Shown: positions 22,787 to 34,116 of the stretch, one piece after another
How the letters are laid out: each line of letters opens with the position of its first letter
Position numbering within the stretch: position 1 is the stretch's first letter
Assembly (NCBI GenBank): GCA_951799425.1
Contig: OX637405.1
Location: 16,961,089 to 17,025,088 of the forward strand
Source: Ilex aquifolium
Taxonomy: Eukaryota; Streptophyta; Magnoliopsida; Aquifoliales; Aquifoliaceae
Length of the DNA stretch: 64,000 nt
Direction of reading: 5' to 3'
Program-made: the position numbers and the translations under genes
Notes under the pieces: model-generated
What the model saw: the letters and a program-made list of their open reading frames with translations, nothing else
Told to the model about the DNA's origin: nothing
The model's database searches: none

Positions 22787-22862
22787 AATTTCGTCCCCGA
22801 AATTCACACACTCTTGCACACACAATCACACGCATATGCAACAGTCATATAATACTAAATGA

Positions 22863-22955
22863 CTATAAGAATATACCTCCATCCTCAAATAAGAAAGGAT
22901 AATTGGCACGTATGGTGTCCTCACGCTCCCATGTTGCCTCCTCCACTCCTCGGTG
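22863..22955 (-). pseudogene. Stranded end of G's chromodomain-like tail
   Basis: Thirty codons in the same frame directly behind the TAG at 22956-22958, with GVEEATWERED and a YPFLF ending. In Tekay-type chromoviruses this stretch completes the chromodomain, thought to help target integration to marked chromatin. It would be made only by readthrough. The D copy has CAG at the equivalent codon. Confidence 0.8.
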
Positions 22956-25900
22956 CTACCACAACACGTTCACTAGCCTCACGGTCTTGCCTCGCAAAAC
23001 CTGCTCTCGGCTATCCATGACACGCACTGGTCCCTCCTCGAAGGTCCCATCCGCATCAACTATGAGCTCGCCCCAATCCACAACATGCGTCGGATCTGGA
23101 ATATACTTCCGGAGCATGGAGACATGGAATACAGCGTGAACACCCGATAAAGTTGGCGGTAACGCCAATCTGTAGGCCACGGTGCCAACTTTCTCAAGTA
23201 TCTCGAAAGGCCCAATATACCTCGGCGACAGCTTTCCCCGCTTGTCGAATCTGACCACTCCTCTCTTAGGCATCACCTTCAAGAAGACATGATCCCCTGC
23301 CTCAAACTCCAGAGGTCGCCGCCGTCTATCGGCGTAGCTCTTCTGGTGGCTTTGTGCCGTGAGAAGACGCTTCCTTATCAGGTCCACCTTCTCCGAGGCG
23401 TCTCTTATCAATTCTGGACCCGTAGAGGGTCTTTCTCCAACCTCAGTCCAACAAACCGGAGAACGACAAGGCCTCCCATAAAGCGTCTCATAGGGTGCCA
23501 TCCGTATACTCGCCTGATAACTGTTATTGTAGGCGAATTCCACTAAGGGTAAATGCTCTTCCCAGCTACCCTTGAGATCTAGGACGCATGTCCGTAGCAT
23601 GTCCTCTAGTGTTTGGATGGTCCGTTCAGACTGACCGTCCGTTTGGGGATGGAAGGCTGTGCTCATCCTCAACTGAGTCCCCATGGCTCTCTGGAAACTC
23701 TCCCAAAAGTGAGCTGTAAACCTGGGATCCCGATCCGATACTATAGATACGGGCACTCCATGCAACCGGACTATCTCCCGTATGTACAATCTGCAGAATT
23801 CCTCCATTGTAAAGGTCATCCGCACCGCCAAAAAGTGCGCCGACTTCGTGAGCCGGTCCACTATCACCCACACCGCGTCATGCCCCCGCGATGTCCGTGG
23901 CAAGTGGGTCACAAAGTCCATCGTGACGTGCTCCCACTTCCACTCAGCCACTTCCAATGGTTGGAGCAAACCAGCTGGTCTTTGGTGTTCAGCCTTAATC
24001 TGCTGACACGTGAGGCATCTACTGACGAAGTCGCCAATCTGCCTCTTCATCCCGCTCCAATAATACTGGCGACGAAGATCGTGATACATCTTCGTGCCGC
24101 CTGGATGCACCGCAAAACGAGAGCAATGAAACTCCCTGAGGATCTCCTCTCTCAGCTCCGCCGACTGGGGAACCACAACCCTTCCCCTAAACCGAAGACT
24201 GCCATCCGAGTGAATGGCCCAGCCCTCGTCACCAGTACCTGCATGTATACGGTCCCGGATGGACAATAGCTCCGTATCCTGACTCTGGGATTCAATAACC
24301 CTGCTCAGTAGTGAAGGCGTAGCCGCCAAGCTCCCCAAAGTACCCTGAGCCTGACCCATATAACATAGCCCGAACTGTCCCACAGTCTCGAGCATCTGCC
24401 ACTCTCGGGAAGCCACACTAGCCAAGACTCCCCGTGACTTCCGGCTGAGTGCGTCAGCTACTACATTTGCCTTACCGGGATGGTAATGCAAAGTGAAGTC
24501 ATAGTCTTCCAAAAACTCCATCCACCTACGCTGCCTCATGTTGAGGTCCCGTTGAGTAAAAATGTACTTCAGACTTTTGTGGTCCGAAAACACCTCAAAT
24601 TGTTCACCGTATAAATAGTGGCGCCAAGCCTTCAAGGCAAAAACTATGGCCGCCAACTCCATATCATGCGTAGGGTAATTATGCTCGTGATTCTTCAACT
24701 GCCGAGAACCATAAGCCACCACTCTCCCGGACTGCATCAAGACACAACCAAGTCCGTCCTTGGAGGCATCGCAGTACACCGTATAGTTTTGTCCCCTCTC
24801 CGGAACAATCAAGATAGGAGCTGAAGTAAGCCTCCTCTTAAGCTCCTGAAATGCCTTCTCGCACGAGTCATTCCACTCGAACTTGACCTCCTTCAGGGTC
24901 AATCTAGTCATAGGTGCGGCTAGTCGGGAAAAGTCCTCGATGAATCTCCGGTAGTACCCTGCCAATCCCAAGAAACTACGTATCTCGAAGACTGACTTCG
25001 GCCTTTCCCAATTCATGACTGCCTCGACTTTCTCCGGGTCAACTGACACCCCCGAAGCTGACACTACGTGTCCCAAAAATTTCACCTCCGTAAGCCAAAA
25101 TTCACATTTACTGAATTTGGCGTACAATTGATGGTCCCTCAAGGTCTGGAGAACAATCCTCAAGTGACCCTCATGCTCCTCCTCTGTCTTGGAGTAGACC
25201 AGGATGTCATCAACAAACACCACAACGAACTGGTCTAAATAGGGCTGGAACACCCTATGCATGAGATCCATGAATGCCTCTAGGGCATTCGTCAATCCAA
25301 ATGGCATCACTGTGAACTCGAAATGTCCATACCGCGTTCTGAACGTCGTCTTAGGGATATCTACCTCCCTAATCCTCAACTGATGGTAGCCCGTGCGGAG
25401 ATCTATCTTGGAATAGACCCGTGCTCCCCTCAGCTGATCAAACAGATCATCAATCCTCGGCAAAGGGTACCTATTCTTGATGGTGACCCGGTTCAACTGC
25501 CGATAGTCTATACACAACCGAAGAGTCTTATCCTTCTTTTTAGCAAATAATACCGGAGCGCCCCAAGGTGAAGTGCTCGGTCTAATAAAGCCCTTGTCCA
25601 ACAGTTCTTGTAATTGGATCTTGAGTTCTTGCAACTCAGCAGGTGCCATCCTATGTGGAGTCATATAAATTGGAGAAGTGCCCGGATGCAACTCGATGCT
25701 GAAGTCCACATCCCTATGGGGAGGTAATCCCGGTAACTTGTCCGGAAAAACGTCCTCATACTCACACACCACCCGAGGTAGACCCAATTCTTGTCTCGCC
25801 TCATCCTCCAGAGTAAGGCTCGCAAGCCAACCCATCAACTGCCCATGACATCGTGAATCATACACGACTTGAGGTAGAGCATCATGCTTTTCCCCCTGAA

Positions 25901-27359
25901 ACTTGAAACAAACACCGTCCGGTGTATAGGCGGTGACCCTCTTCCTATCACAGTCAATCACGACCCGATGCGCCGCCAACCAGTCCATCCCAAGGATGAC
26001 ATCGAACTCCGACATGTCCATAACCCTAAGGTCCACAGTGAGTAGAATCCCCGAGATCTCTAACTCACACTCCCGACATATCTGGTTCACGCACACCCTA
26101 GCTCCTAGGGGTGAATTTACATACAACGGCTCTTTCAAGGTATCAACCTCTAAGCCCAAATCCCTCACACATGATGCAGAAATGAATGAATGTGATGCAC
26201 CAGAGTCAAATAACACTTTAGCCCATAGGCGAGAAAGTAGAAATGTACCCTGAATGACTGACTGGTCCACTGGCTCAGCCTGAGGTGTAATGGCGTAGAC
26301 ACGCCCCTGGGTCCCCGAAGTCCCGGCCTGCATGCCCTGTCCTCGGCCTCGACGCACGCCCTGGCCCATCTGGCCTGTCTGCGGAGTTCCCGCTTGGAAA
26401 GTGGTAGGGGTCTGAGTAGCGCCCTGGAACTGATATTGGCTTCCCTGGCCCATGGTGGGGTAGGGAGGAACAAAATGTGTCTGCTGCTGTCCCACTGATG
26501 ACTGGGACTGAGATGTCCCATAGTTCTGGGATCCTTGCCTCTGCGGGCAATCCCGCCTCATATGCCCCGGTTGGTGGCAATGGAAACATGTCTTCTGGCC
26601 CGCCTGGTAGGTAGTCCTGAAGTTTCTCCCGCCTTGGGAAAGCTGACATTGGCCTTGGCTTTGATAGCCGCGGCCCTGTCCTTGAGGAGCAGAGGTCCTC
26701 TGTTTCTTCCCCGAACTAGAAGAAGAGGATTGGCCCTCCTTCTTCTTATCCTTAGCACCCGCCTCACGGATGCTTCGTGCATCGTCAACCTCCCTCTCAA
26801 TGGCCATAGCTGTCTCGACCATAGAGTCCAAGTCTTGCAAGCGGAGGCCCACAATCTTTCCCCGGATGGATAGCTTCAACCCATCCTCAAACCTTCTTAC
26901 CTTGGCCATATCCGTGGCCACGTAATCATCAGCAAATCGGGCTAATTCGGTGAACTTAGCCACATACTCCATCACCGTCATTGACCCTTGCTTCAAATCT
27001 AGAAACTCTCGGGCCTTTGTATGTCGAACGGCCGTTGGGAAATATTTACCCATGAAGAGCTCCTTGAACTCTCCCCATGTCATGGCCTCTAAGTTCTTCG
27101 AGGCCGTCACCCAATCCCACCACAATTGGGCTTCTCCCTCTAGCTGGAATGCCGCTAGTCTTATCTTAGTAGCGTCTGAGGTGACCTCCATCGCCCCTAA
27201 GATCTTGTTGACTTGCCGGAACCAATGGTCGGCCACCATCGGGTCCGCCCCTCCCATGAAGACTGGAGGTTTGTGTGCTTTAAACTGTTGGAGGTTACTC
27301 GCGCCTCCATGTCCGGCATTTGCACTAGCTTGTGCAACTGTAGCCGCCATCATGCCCAT
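22956..27359 (-). CDS. gag-pol: Gag-Pol polyprotein of G, with premature stop in the chromodomain-like tail
   Basis: 1467 codons without interruption. Gag: capsid domain about residues 40-190 ([12 protein letters not shown] at 73-84) and one CCHC zinc knuckle, Cys258, Cys261, His266, Cys271. Protease: DSGA at 385-388, ILGMDWL at 455-461. [21 protein letters not shown], catalytic VDD at 716-718. RNase H: YCDAS at 862-866, [13 protein letters not shown]. Integrase: zinc-binding His1078, His1085, Cys1115, Cys1118 and catalytic Asp1148, Asp1209, Glu1245 (spacing 35). C-terminal: [27 protein letters not shown]. Translation stops at TAG 22956-22958, after NVLW; the frame stays open behind it for 30 codons (HRGVEEATWERED...) to a stop at 22863-22865. 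The start ATG at 27359 is the first of several and could lie further upstream. NALEAF in RT replaces the usual NAPxAF. Confidence 0.95.
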   Translation of the reverse strand: MGMMAATVAQASANAGHGGASNLQQFKAHKPPVFMGGADPMVADHWFRQVNKILGAMEVTSDATKIRLAAFQLEGEAQLWWDWVTASKNLEAMTWGEFKELFMGKYFPTAVRHTKAREFLDLKQGSMTVMEYVAKFTELARFADDYVATDMAKVRRFEDGLKLSIRGKIVGLRLQDLDSMVETAMAIEREVDDARSIREAGAKDKKKEGQSSSSSSGKKQRTSAPQGQGRGYQSQGQCQLSQGGRNFRTTYQAGQKTCFHCHQPGHMRRDCPQRQGSQNYGTSQSQSSVGQQQTHFVPPYPTMGQGSQYQFQGATQTPTTFQAGTPQTGQMGQGVRRGRGQGMQAGTSGTQGRVYAITPQAEPVDQSVIQGTFLLSRLWAKVLFDSGASHSFISASCVRDLGLEVDTLKEPLYVNSPLGARVCVNQICRECELEISGILLTVDLRVMDMSEFDVILGMDWLAAHRVVIDCDRKRVTAYTPDGVCFKFQGEKHDALPQVVYDSRCHGQLMGWLASLTLEDEARQELGLPRVVCEYEDVFPDKLPGLPPHRDVDFSIELHPGTSPIYMTPHRMAPAELQELKIQLQELLDKGFIRPSTSPWGAPVLFAKKKDKTLRLCIDYRQLNRVTIKNRYPLPRIDDLFDQLRGARVYSKIDLRTGYHQLRIREVDIPKTTFRTRYGHFEFTVMPFGLTNALEAFMDLMHRVFQPYLDQFVVVFVDDILVYSKTEEEHEGHLRIVLQTLRDHQLYAKFSKCEFWLTEVKFLGHVVSASGVSVDPEKVEAVMNWERPKSVFEIRSFLGLAGYYRRFIEDFSRLAAPMTRLTLKEVKFEWNDSCEKAFQELKRRLTSAPILIVPERGQNYTVYCDASKDGLGCVLMQSGRVVAYGSRQLKNHEHNYPTHDMELAAIVFALKAWRHYLYGEQFEVFSDHKSLKYIFTQRDLNMRQRRWMEFLEDYDFTLHYHPGKANVVADALSRKSRGVLASVASREWQMLETVGQFGLCYMGQAQGTLGSLAATPSLLSRVIESQSQDTELLSIRDRIHAGTGDEGWAIHSDGSLRFRGRVVVPQSAELREEILREFHCSRFAVHPGGTKMYHDLRRQYYWSGMKRQIGDFVSRCLTCQQIKAEHQRPAGLLQPLEVAEWKWEHVTMDFVTHLPRTSRGHDAVWVIVDRLTKSAHFLAVRMTFTMEEFCRLYIREIVRLHGVPVSIVSDRDPRFTAHFWESFQRAMGTQLRMSTAFHPQTDGQSERTIQTLEDMLRTCVLDLKGSWEEHLPLVEFAYNNSYQASIRMAPYETLYGRPCRSPVCWTEVGERPSTGPELIRDASEKVDLIRKRLLTAQSHQKSYADRRRRPLEFEAGDHVFLKVMPKRGVVRFDKRGKLSPRYIGPFEILEKVGTVAYRLALPPTLSGVHAVFHVSMLRKYIPDPTHVVDWGELIVDADGTFEEGPVRVMDSREQVLRGKTVRLVNVLW

Positions 27360-27716
27360 GGTTTCCGTAAACGCTTGTTGATCGAAGACCGGTGGTGGTT
27401 GGTTATTGTTCCGTATCCCGAAGTAGGGACCAAAGTTAAAACATTTAAATCTTTCTCATTGTCTCACTAGTAGAGCGTATACCTCCAATAGTGGACCCTT
27501 ACGCTTTGAACTTTCTCGTTCATTTGCTTTCCCACTCCCAAGGTTAAGTTCTCTAACCCTAGTGTGTCCATTTCCATACACATTTTACCATGCATATAAT
27601 ACACATATCACATATCACATAACATGTAGCAATTTAAGCAAATAACATGTAATGTACAATGAATGCAATGGTCTAGACCCATGCCCCATCAAGCCCTAGG
27701 TAAATCGCATACCTAG
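27360..27716 (-). other. 5' leader of G between PBS and gag
   Basis: About 360 bp with no separate ORF. On the minus strand it lies between the PBS and the gag ATG, where packaging signals are expected, but none can be assigned by eye. Confidence 0.7.
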
Positions 27717-27728
27717 GCTCTGATACCA
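27717..27728 (-). promoter_or_regulatory. Primer-binding site, initiator tRNA-Met type (G)
   Basis: On the minus strand it reads TGGTATCAGAGC, the 12-nt complement of the 3' end of plant initiator tRNA-Met, three bases after the LTR end (...GCGTCACA). Confidence 0.95.
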
Positions 27729-28024
27729 AGCTGTGACGCCGCAATTTCTGGGGGTCCTTTATTAACCGTTGACCACCCGTCAACCCGCGGAAATACCCGT
27801 GGATGTCACTCGACCTAACACCACGGTAGTAGTATCCCCTTAACCGGGATCTTAACTCACAATTGTTAACCGGATTCGATTATTCATTGGGTTCAACCAA
27901 TATTCAATATACCATGATTTATACTCCATTATAGTCCATTTATAACATTAGAAGGGAGGAAGGAATAGCCCAAGGGTTTGGCAAGAAAAAGAGAAAAAAA
28001 TAAAATTTCAGAAAATTTGGAGGG

Positions 28025-28136
28025 CGTACCGGTACGCGTACCGGTACGCTATGCCCACTGGACCTCTGCGTACCGGTACGCGTACCGATACGCTCTACCT
28101 TCTGGCCCTCTACGTACCGGTACGCGTACCGGTACG
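28025..28136. repeat. Three palindrome pairs, 44-bp period, in G's 5' LTR
   Basis: Each unit is two GTACCGGTAC palindromes separated by GC, followed by about 20 bp ending CTCTGC or CTCTAC. One of the six is imperfect (GTACCGATAC). It lies in the part of the LTR that would be transcribed. Confidence 0.95.
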
Positions 28137-29726
28137 ATTCTGCCACTTTTGCCTTTTTCCTTTGTTTTTCACTTCCAATCCATTCAACACACATCCTTTT
28201 CCATCCAACACATATTTAATGAAGTTTTTCCCATAAAACATGATGCATATAAATTCTATTACAAACATTTATATGAATTTACATACCAAAACCAAGTTTT
28301 TATAATAATTTTACAAAAACTCAAAATAAAGCCACATTCCGGCTTTCTTCAACCTTGGGGCTCGAAATGGGAGCCGTCCGCCGGTGTGAACCCAGCACCT
28401 GAAATATTTTTCCCACAAAGGGTGAGCCACGCTCAATAGGGTATCTCCTAATGAGGCTACTCCCCAACCTATATGCATATGAAATGTTCACATGTTATCA
28501 ATCAACAATCCACAACAAGAATATATTCCATGTTGAAACATGTAATGCCATGCTATGAAATGAGGTGAGACTCACTCATGCACATCAACCGAGCCCTTCC
28601 CGGCTCCTCTACACATGCAAGTGCCAATGTGTACCAATCCGTCATTTATGTTTCACATCAAATGACATTTCATTCTAGGGTCTTTGTAGGGGTGGATGTT
28701 CATGGACTCACACCAAGGATCACCCAACCCACACGGAATTGACGGACTTCCACCAAAGGTTCCGCGTACACCCACACACTTCATGGACCGAGCCAAGGGA
28801 GTGCGTATCCCATCACCGGGTCTCTCACCCGAGGGATAATCTAGCCCTTCTTGCTACCCCAACCCTATTAACCATGCAAACCGTGCGACTCGACTAGATC
28901 ACCGACCCATATTACCCGAGCCCACTCGCCATCCACCACACGTGGTGAGGACAACAATCATGCACACTCACCCACTAATTGCGATGTTCCCGTGCATATG
29001 CAATGTGATGCTCCATTGCAACAATAATTTAATGTTCAATATGGTATGAGTGACATATGAACATTCTCATCACACTTCACATATTTCATGGCGAAATCAT
29101 ATCATAAGCATATAATTCCCATAATACAAATTTCAAGCATGTTATCAACATACTAGAATTTCAAGGCATATATATATATAAACACATAACATGCCCACCT
29201 TTTCACATAACACATGAATTCACATTGGGTTCATTTCACATATCCAATCATAGAAATCACATTTAGTAACTTCTAAATACCTATCCAAGCTAGGATTTTC
29301 CCTTACCCATTTCAATACCCAATTCACCCAATTTCACGACAATAGGCAAGAGATACATAGGCTATCATCCTACCCATTCCATAAAAGCATTATAGGCTTG
29401 GAATAAACCTTATTAGGAAGAAACCCTACCTCTTGAAGCGTGAGGAACGACTGAGGGAAGTTCCAAGACCCGATTCAAGCAAAAACCCTCACTTCTCGAA
29501 AATCCCGTACCTTGATCTTCGGTAAAACTTGCGCTTTTTGGTATAGCCGCGTAGCCCTCGATGAGTAGAGCGACTTTAATTCTTGGCTTGCGTGGATTCG
29601 AGGTCCGTAGCACCGTAGATCGTAGAGAGAAGTTGAGTTTTCTCTCACTTTCCCTCTCTTCTTTTCTCTCGGCTGAAACCGGCTGAAATGGTGAAGGAGA
29701 AGTCTGATTTTTTTAGACTTTAGGCC

Positions 29727-29736
29727 CCTATTTATA
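29727..29736 (-). promoter_or_regulatory. TATA-like box of G's 5' LTR
   Basis: Minus strand TATAAATAGG, about 390 bp from the LTR's 5' end, with no competing TATA-like sequence nearby. This is the likely promoter for G's genomic RNA. Confidence 0.65.
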
Positions 29737-30125
29737 TTTTAGAATACTTGGCCCACAATTCGCCACATGTCCTATTTAATTTCGGGTCCGTTTTAATCCC
29801 GAAACGACTAAATTTCGCTCCGGTTCAAGTTCGAATCATTTTTATTTTAACTTGTCTCTAATATTTCCCCAAACTTGGAAATTTTATAAAAATTTCGTGT
29901 ACAGGGTCACCCGGGGCCCGTTCGTCTCGTAAAACGCGAAAAATTCGACTATCTCAGAATTCAACGAAATTTGACGTGGTAACTAGATTTCGCGAGAAGA
30001 ATCCAACGGTGAGGTCCGTTTCGTCATCCGAGTTCTAGAAAAATTCAGGTTTACAACCTGTACCGTAGTGGCAATTTACCGTTTTACCCTTTTTCACAAA
30101 GGTTTAAATTTTCTCGGGTTTTACA

Positions 30126-30130
30126 TGAAC
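30126..30130. repeat. Target-site duplication of G, right copy (TGAAC)
   Basis: Second copy of TGAAC after LTR end TTTTACA. B's sequence resumes with GATGTG and matches E's uninterrupted copy. Confidence 0.95.
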
Positions 30131-30481
30131 GATGTGTTAATGTGGCCCTATACTTAAAGGATGGGGGAATATTGCTCAACTTTCGATATTTGATAAGTTT
30201 TAGGAATACCATTGCTATTTGAATTCATGTTCATATTTTGGGTATTCATTTTGGTAGTTTAAATTAGAATTCCATGTCTTGTACTTTGAAAACATCAAAA
30301 TCTTAAATGATGTTGCAATTTCGGAAATAACTTTGGGCATGATCATTCAATTGTGGTTCATTCGTGTGGTTCAAGTATTTGGGTAGGTTAGATGTCTTAG
30401 GTAGGGTATTAAGATGTGTTGGAATTGAGTTAGGATGGATTGGATGTGAATTTTTGAATAAAGGATTGGTTTTGCAGCAAA

Positions 30482-30507
30482 GGCAAAACCTTCCGGAAGG
30501 TTTTGCC
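30482..30507. repeat. 26-bp perfect palindrome upstream of B's third ORF
   Basis: Centred on TTCCGGAA with arms GGCAAAACC / GGTTTTGCC, 286 bp before the ATG at 30793. It is the same motif as in B's and E's LTRs. E has several copies in the corresponding place (39094-39229). Confidence 0.9.
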
Positions 30508-30792
30508 CAGAAAACTAAAAACGAGGGTTTTAAGTGTGATAATTTTGAAAAACCCTTCACATTTCCAATCCATCTCTTGCTCCCAAACCCTCTCCCCTTC
30601 TCCTACTCCCTTCTAATCTTCAAAATACCTCTCCGAACCTTCAAATTTCCAAGTTTCTCTTGATTAGGGTTCAATTTTAGGGTGTTTTAGCCGAAAATAC
30701 CAAGTGTTCTTCAAGGAAACCCTAGATCCTCACTCTTGCCCAAATTTCTTAGTTCCTCTTTGATCTTTTTCAAATTCCTCAACTCTTGTGTG

Positions 30793-32121
30793 ATGGCTCG
30801 TGTGAATGGAATGGCCATGGGGGTATGGGAACCATTGGAGAGTATATGGTGGGTGATTATGACGCTTCTTGGCATCGGGGCACTTTTGTCCCTCATGGCC
30901 CGTACCAAGAGGACGGGCCCCGAGTCTCCACCACCGACAAGCTCTAGCTCCAGGAAGAGAGTCGGGGAGGGCCCTAGTGTGCAAGAACGAGAAGAGCGAC
31001 GGACCAAAGCAAGGCACGACGCCCGGATTGTGGAGAAGGGGGTGATGTGTGAGAGGTATGTCGACAAGGCCTCTCTTGGACCTAGGGATGAGGTTGTATG
31101 AATAATTGAGGCTCGTGGGTTAAGATCGTGGTTTGAGGAAGTTAAGGGGTACAACTTGGGCTTGTGTCGGGAATTCTACCAAAAGTTGTCGGTGTTTGGT
31201 GATGACGGGCAAGGGCTAAGGACCAATGTGAGGGGTAAAACATTTGAGGTGACCCCCGACACGATTGCCACGGTGATGGGGTATGAGAGGCCTCCCCCGA
31301 CCACTTCGATTTACCCACACAACGTGGATGGGGGTAGTACTCTTAGAGACTACATGGCTCTCACCTATGAGGATCCGACTATGTTTAGCGGAACGACGTT
31401 GGTCGGGGGCCTCAAGCATTCATATGGAGTAATGAACAAAGTGTTGCATTACAATCTTATGCCCTAGGGTTCGGAGAAGAACCCAATCATAGAGAAGTTG
31501 GCTTTACTTCATGCTTTTATGACGAGGGTAGCCATCGATGTGACTTATGTGATTTGGTTGGAGATACGGGAGTTTGCCATGGCTGCAAAGCCAAAGGCAA
31601 ATCTCCCCTTTGGTAGCCTTGTCACCAAGTTGTGTTCTCATGCCAAAGTGAAGATGTATGCACATGATACACTGCTCCCCCTAGAGACTAGAGCCATAGG
31701 GAAGTCCAATAGTCAAAAGAGGGCTGCCAGGACTGGGGGTGAGAGACTTAGGGCTCCGAGGCCACAACTGTCAGATTTTGGGACATCTTCTTCAGCACCT
31801 CCACCTCCTCCTCCCGCACCTGCAGCTACTCCTGCCCGTACCATTCCTCAGCGCTTGGATGAATTAGTGGCCACTATGCACGACCTGATGATCATGGTTA
31901 CGAGGTTTTTTCAGCATACTTTCTCGAGTGAGCCTGTCCTCGGAGGACCACCACCATCCCCACAGCCTCCAGCTGGACCATCAGCCTCTGTTCATGTGCC
32001 TTCTACGTCTATGGAGGTGGGAGATGATGACGATGACGAGGAGGAGTTAGAGTCAGAGTCAGAGTCAGAGTCAGAGTCCGAGACTGAGGATGAGGATGCC
32101 TTTGATGAGGAGGATGACTGA
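30793..32121 (+). pseudogene. Third ORF of B, downstream of pol (putative plant transposon protein)
   Basis: 442 codons in one frame, broken by stops at 31099 (TGA) and 31465 (TAG), at codons where E still encodes amino acids. Layout: N-terminal hydrophobic stretch, about residues 15-34 (WWVIMTLLGIGALLSL), then MARTKRTGP at residue 35, a basic/charged region, a conserved central domain (LGLCREFYQKLSVFGDD, NVRGKTFEV, TIATVMGYERPPP, LLHAFMTRV, CSHAKVKMYAHDTLLP), a proline-rich linker, a helical RLDELVATMHDLMIMVTRFF segment and a very acidic tail containing an ES repeat. The central domain resembles the family called putative plant transposon protein, found after pol in Athila-like elements; older literature calls the position env-like. 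Role unknown. Start could be 30793 or 30895. Confidence 0.75.
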
Positions 32122-32440
32122 GGAGGACTGGGGATTCTTGGTATTTTGTTTTGAATTGTGGTTGTACATAGCTAGGGTTCTTGTGTTGGCCAGTAGAAGT
32201 ATCTTTAGGTTTTGGCCGTTTTGTTTTGGAACTTGAACCTATTGTGAAGAACTTTTTAGAAATGATTAATGAAATACTACAGTTGCTTTGTTTTATCATT
32301 GCCCAAATGCTATTTACTTAATTGTGATATGATTTTTGAATTTTGAGTGTTTTGATTGGATGTTTTGTTTGTATAGATGGATTTTGTTTTAGTTATAGCC
32401 TGTGGTTTTAAGTGAAGGTTTGCTAGGGACTAGTAAAGCT

Positions 32441-32454
32441 CAAGTTGGGGGATG
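32441..32454 (+). promoter_or_regulatory. Polypurine tract of B
   Basis: CAAGTTGGGGGATG directly before TGATTAGCAC, preceded by TTTGCTAGGGACTAGTAAAG as in A and E. Confidence 0.85.
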
Positions 32455-34116
32455 TGATTAGCACAAAACATTGCATCTATTCCATGCCAATATGCCCTTC
32501 TATACTTGCTTTTGCCATGAAATTGGGAAGAAAAGCTTTTAAATCATCTCTTTGATGGAGTTTTGTGTAAATGCAGGTAACAGGATGTAAATGGTTGGAG
32601 TTATACCCCCAATGAAGTGTTTGAAATCAATGAAGATGAGGGGATGGCTCAATGGAAGGCTTGGAGGGTGAAGAAACCAAGAAAAATGCAGTTTAGGTGA
32701 AAACCTTTCGGAAGGTTTGGCTAAAAACCCTCCGGAAGGTTTTGCCTTGGACTGCCTATTCATTGCCAATACCTTTCGGAAGGTTTTGCATGCTGGAATG
32801 AAACCTTCCAGAAGGTTTTGCTTACTGGATTGCTCATTTAACTGTTCCTACACAAACCTTTCGGAAGGTTTTGCCCAGATTGCCTAGACAGCGTGCAACT
32901 CAAGCTCAGGCATTTGGGGGTTCCACATACACTTCTTCATCTTGTCCCGTGACATACCTTACACATCTACAGGCCTCCCCTCACCTCTACTTGGACTTGG
33001 AAGACTTATGCATTTATGAGGAGGATAGAGAAGAGGAAGGCAAAGGAGAAAGGCTAGGCTTGTCCTAGCCTACAGGGATCCCATCCAATCAGCCCCCTCT
33101 CTTGATTGAAGCCCCCTCTCCAGGGACAGAAATGGAACATTCATTACACATTATTCAGATCATATTGCATTGTAGAGAGGGAAGTTCTAGGTAGAAGACA
33201 TAGTTAGAGAGAGAAAGCTTAGTTTTACACATTTCTTCCATCCATTTCTCTTGTAATCTCTCGTAAGACTCTTGTAAGCTTGCTTTATTTTCTTTAATGT
33301 CATTTATTTTTAGTACATTTCAAGTTTAGTAGAGTATCTTAACTTCTACCATTAATATAGTTGAGTTTTCTATATTTCAAGCTTTAAATGGGTATTAAAT
33401 GCATTCTCTTGTAAGTTTGTGTTCTCTTTCATTAGTTTAAGTTCCAAGTTTCATTTTCATTTAATGTCTCTTCATTTCATTTATGCCATTGCTTTAAGTA
33501 TGAGTAGCTTAAGTTGGGTTAATCCAAGGGATACCTCCTATTGGGTATGCCATTTCAACTCATTTTATTTCCCCCTCGCAAGGTACGTTGGTTCGGTTTG
33601 ACTGGGTTGAGTGTGGACGTGGTTGTGAGTTCTTGATGCACTGTAGGCATTGTCACGGGGTATGCTTGAATCCTCACCTCCATATTAGTCCCGAGCTTCC
33701 CACGAATCAATCGAACATCTAGACACCATTGGGAGAAGGTCTTGAGTTGAGTTGGCATTCCCATTGGATTTTATCAAGATACAATCACAAACCAAACTTC
33801 AAACAACAAAAGATTTTTACACTTTACCCTTTTTACCAAAATCAACTTCAACACGATTCACCTCTTTTCCTGAGGAGACGACCTTGGAATACGATTTTCT
33901 AGTAAAACACGACACTCAAAAGACTCACTGCGCTTGGGGAGCACTTTTGTTCACACACACACACGGATTTCTTTCCTTTCATTCCACCACACTATTCCGT
34001 TGCCCCATTTCTTGCATCATTCCGAGGGAGAGTGACACTCCCCTATCCCGATAAGCCATACACATATTGAGGGATGATGTCCGGAGATTAGGGAATACAA
34101 CGGAAACCATCAAGCA
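32455..34116 (+). mobile_element. 3' LTR of B
   Basis: 1662 bp, TGATTAGCAC...CCATCAAGCA, collinear with the 5' LTR but clearly diverged, with a richer palindrome array (32699-32875, five imperfect TTCCGGAA units) and a short deletion near 33770. Divergence seems larger than between G's LTRs, as expected for an older insertion or LTRs of two different siblings. Confidence 0.88.
32699..32875. repeat. TTCCGGAA palindrome array in B's 3' LTR
   Basis: Five units of the CCTTCCGGAAGG type, mostly with one mismatch (CTTTCGGAAGG, CCTCCGGAAGG, CTTCCAGAAGG), most followed by TTTTGC. Two or three more than in the 5' LTR. Confidence 0.85.

Larger units (their letters stand above)
20540..30125 (-). mobile_element. 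Element G, nearly intact Tekay-like chromovirus
   Basis: A complete 9586-bp minus-strand element: 5' LTR at 27732-30125, initiator-Met PBS at 27717-27728, leader, gag-pol 22956-27359, polypurine tract at 22769-22786, 3' LTR 20540-22768. A perfect TSD (TGAAC) flanks it. It sits inside B's noncoding stretch. Its LTRs differ by roughly 20 substitutions plus two larger indels by eye, about 1%, so this is among the youngest insertions here. Classification rests on integrase C-terminal and chromodomain-like sequence and the TGTGACGCC LTR end, consistent with the Tekay/Del lineage. Confidence 0.92.
27732..30125 (-). mobile_element. 5' LTR of G
   Basis: 2394 bp, TGTGACGCCGC...GGGTTTTACA on the plus strand (minus-strand TG...CA). 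A minus-strand TATA-like box is at 29727-29736 (plus CCTATTTATA), about 390 bp into the LTR. It retains the full palindrome array and a segment near 28567-28650 that the 3' LTR has lost. Confidence 0.95.
13430..34116 (+). mobile_element. Element B, Athila-like Gypsy with third ORF, carrying nested G
   Basis: LTR 13430-15063, mutated tRNA-Asp PBS, gag-protease, start of RT, a duplicated gag-protease piece, the last codons of integrase, a long noncoding stretch, the third ORF (30793-32121), polypurine tract and LTR 32455-34116. Without G and its 5-bp duplication it is about 11.1 kb. Most of RT, all RNase H and nearly all integrase are missing, so it could only have moved using proteins from elsewhere. 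Flanking 5-mers ATAAT (13425-13429) and AGGTG (34117-34121) do not match. Confidence 0.8.

Noticed and set aside
26535-26873. Open frame of over 100 codons on the plus strand inside gag of G
   Set aside because: Antisense shadow of the gag-pol frame; no motif and no homologue in the neighbouring elements. The same holds for the plus-strand frames at 23613-24269 and 26950-27381.
27978-28439. Plus-strand frame of 153 codons through the palindrome array (TGT-RTG-like repeats)
   Set aside because: The repetitive protein comes from translating the GTACCGGTAC units. The frame is partly lost in the other LTR (20869-21159) and is antisense to LTR transcription.
30895-30921. MARTKRTGP resembles the start of histone H3 (MARTK)
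   Set aside because: Only the first five residues agree. What follows is the proline-rich, charged sequence of the retroelement third ORF, and the same start occurs in E.
13430-34116. TSD for element B
   Set aside because: Flanking 5-mers ATAAT and AGGTG differ. The long flanking repeats are not a TSD, and recombination explains them better.
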